From contig JAUIMM010000003.1 in assembly GCA_031769625.1 (NCBI GenBank), positions 1,257,001 to 1,321,000 of the forward strand: a DNA stretch of 64,000 bases. The letters run 5' to 3'. Shown piece by piece: positions 52,801 through 55,800 of this stretch. The DNA comes from Taudactylus pleione (taxonomy: Eukaryota; Chordata; Amphibia; Anura; Myobatrachidae). A model generated the notes under the pieces. That model was given only the letters and a program-made list of their open reading frames with translations. It was not told where the DNA came from and did no database searches. Position 1 is the first letter of the stretch, and every line of letters begins with the position of its first letter. The translations under genes and the position numbers were made by a program.

Positions 52801-55800
52801 TGGTACGCACCACAGAGCTGGAAAACCCCCAGGACCTCAGCATGGCCGTCTCAACAGCCACGCCGCCAAAGACAGCCGAGTCAGGTCCGGGTGAAGACAA
52901 GGACCCTGAGACAGAAGGTCCGGTCGTAGCGGCAACAGCAGAGGACTGTCCACGGACAGACCCTGAAGGTCTGAGAACCAGTGCCGTCTGGGCCACGCGG
53001 GAGCTATCAACAGGAGCGTCCCTCCTTCCTGTTTGAATTTCCGGATTACCCGTGGAAGAAGGGAGACCGGAGGGAACAGGTATGCGAACCTGAAAGTCCA
53101 CCGGACGGACAGAGCATCCACCAGAGACGCCCCTTCGTCTCTTGTGCGAGACCCGTACACCGGCAACTTGTTGTTGTGCCGGGACGCCATGAGGTAGATT
53201 TCTGGAAGACCCCACCTGTCCACCAGTAGTTGAAAAACGTCCGGGTGCAGGGACCATTCCCCTGGATGAACGTCCTGGCGACTTAGAAAGTCTGCCTCCC
53301 AATTTAGCACTCCCGGGATGAAGACCGCTGATATGGCCGGAAGATTGCGCTCCGCCCAAACCAGGATCCGAGAGACCTCTACGAGAGCCGCCCGACTGCG
53401 AGTTCCTCCTTGCCTGTTTATGTAGGCCACGGTGGTAGCATTGTCCGACTGGACCTGCACCGGGTGACCCTGGAGAAACCGCTGTGCCTGCAGGAGAGCA
53501 TTGAAGACCGCACGGAGTTCCAAGATATTTATTGGAAGCTCCGCTTCTGTCGGCGTCCACCTGCCCTGGAACAAGTGTGGACCCGAAACTGCTCCCCAGC
53601 CCCGAAGACTGGCGTCCGTTGTCAACAGGACCCAATTTGGAACCCAGAACGGACGTCCCTTGTTGAGGTGGGTCGTCTTTAACCACCACGCAAGGGACAG
53701 GCGAACCTCCGGGGTGAGCACAATCGTCTGGAACTTCAGAGACTGAGGCAGCCCGTTCCACTTGGACAGGATCAGGTGCTGCAGAGGTCTGGAGTGAAAC
53801 TGGGCGTATTCCACCATGTCGAACACCGACACCATGGAGCCCAGTAACCTCATCGCAGAGTGTAAGGACACCCGGCGGCTGTGCAGACAACTGCGCACCC
53901 TTGACTGTAAAGCAGAGATCTTGTCCTCCGTCACGAAGATCCTTTGCTGTCCCGAGTCCAATAAGGCTCCAAGATGCAGAATCCTCCGAGACGGGATTAG
54001 AGTGGACTTCTGCCAGTTGATTAGCCAGCCGTGCCGTTGCAGCAGTGCAATGGTCAGGTCCAAGTGGTGTAACAGGAGCTCTGGAGATCCTGCCACCAAT
54101 AACAGGTCGTCCAAGTACGGCAACATGCGGACTCCTTGCAGCCGCAGAGAAGCCGCCATGACCGCCATAGCGTCCTGTATGTCCAATGACACCATGTAGT
54201 CCCCAGGTTCCAGCGCCAGAATGATGGACCGTAGGGTCTCCATCCGAAACTTCGGGACCCGCAAAGACTTGTTGAGTGCTTTGAGGTTGAGAATCGGACG
54301 ATATGACCCATTGGGTTTCTGTACCAAAAATAGATTTGAATAGAAACCCTGGCCCCTCTGGGAGAATGGAACAGGCACTATAACTCCAGCCTGGAGCATA
54401 GTGTGCAATACCTTCCGCAGCTCCGTAGCCTTGTTCCGGTCTGATGGTAGACCCGTGGTGAAGAATCGAGCCGGGGGTCTGTGCCGGAAGGAGAGGGCGT
54501 ACCCGTGAGAGACCACCTCCAGAACCCAAGTGTCTGTCGTAGTGAACGACCAACACCGGGAGAACTGCAGCAGGCGGCCTCCCACCCTGGGATCCCCCAA
54601 GGGGAGACCCGGACCGTCAGGCCGCAGGCTTGTCATCTGGCTTGGGGGCCGGACGTCTGGTACTCCATGCCTGTTTCCGGGGCTTGACCGATTTCTTAGG
54701 GCCAGCCTGTCGAGGAAACGACTGTGGTTTGGGCCTGCCCTGGGCCCTAGATGACCGAAAGGACGATGGTCCAGAACCAGAAGGAGCAGCGGCCGACGGG
54801 AGACAAGCAGATTTGGCTGCCGCCAGCGTGGCCACAATCTTATCCAGATCCGGACCGAAGAGAACTTCTCCGGTAAACGGCAACGCTTCCAGACCTTTCT
54901 TGGATCTGCGTCCGCCTTCCAGGATCGCAGCCACAAGGTGCGACGAGCAGCTACCGCTGCTGAAGAAATTCTAGACACCAGAGTACTAATGTCTAGAGCC
55001 GCCTCGTTGATGTAGGTGGCCGAATCACGGAGATTGCCAATCAACTCCGCCTGTTCGGCCGGACAGTCGGATTCAAAAGAAGCCTCTAATGAATCCGCCC
55101 AGCGCTCCATCGCTCTGGCAACCCAGCAAATGGCCATAGCCGGCCGTGCTGCCCCCCCTGCAAGGGAATAAGCGGACTTCAGGCAGATTTCTACCTTGCG
55201 GTCCGTAGCATCCTTAAGGGAGGACATGGATGGCATCGGCAATGTGGCACTACGGACAAGACGGGTCACGTGAGAATCCACCTGTGGAGGGGATTCACAC
55301 TTAGCAAAATAATTATCCGCGAACGGATAAGCCACCGCCAGGCGTCTCTGCGGCTGGTATCTTTTGCCAGGTTGTTTCCACGCCTCCTCTAAATGGTCCA
55401 CCAACTGACCCGAAAGAGGAAAGACTGTGGCATCGCCCTTCACATCTTTGAAAAAGGCATACTTAGATTTAGCCGCTGGGGGAACTTCGTCCTCAATCAC
55501 CAAGGCTGTGCGGACCGCCCGAATAAGTCCAGGAATATATACTTTGGACTTAGCATCAGCGTCCTTAGTATGGAGAGGTTCCTGATCGTAAGGATCCAGA
55601 ATCTCCCCATCATCAGACGTCCCTTCGTCATCCTCATAAGGAGCGGACAGAGACGCCACCGGCCTTTTATGAGGCCGCATCACAGACTCCCCTTGCAACA
55701 CATCCGACAAGTGCTGTACAGAACTCGTCAGGGAGTTAACCCACGCTGGCTCCTGAGAACCCGGGAGCGGGGAAATAGGGAGACTGTGGGGTACCACCAA

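Noticed and set aside
52860..54556. First two thirds of an 845-codon minus-strand ORF
   Set aside because: It is an overlapping shadow of the RT/RNase H frame and shows no domain. Only the part from about 52860 downward is the tyrosine recombinase.
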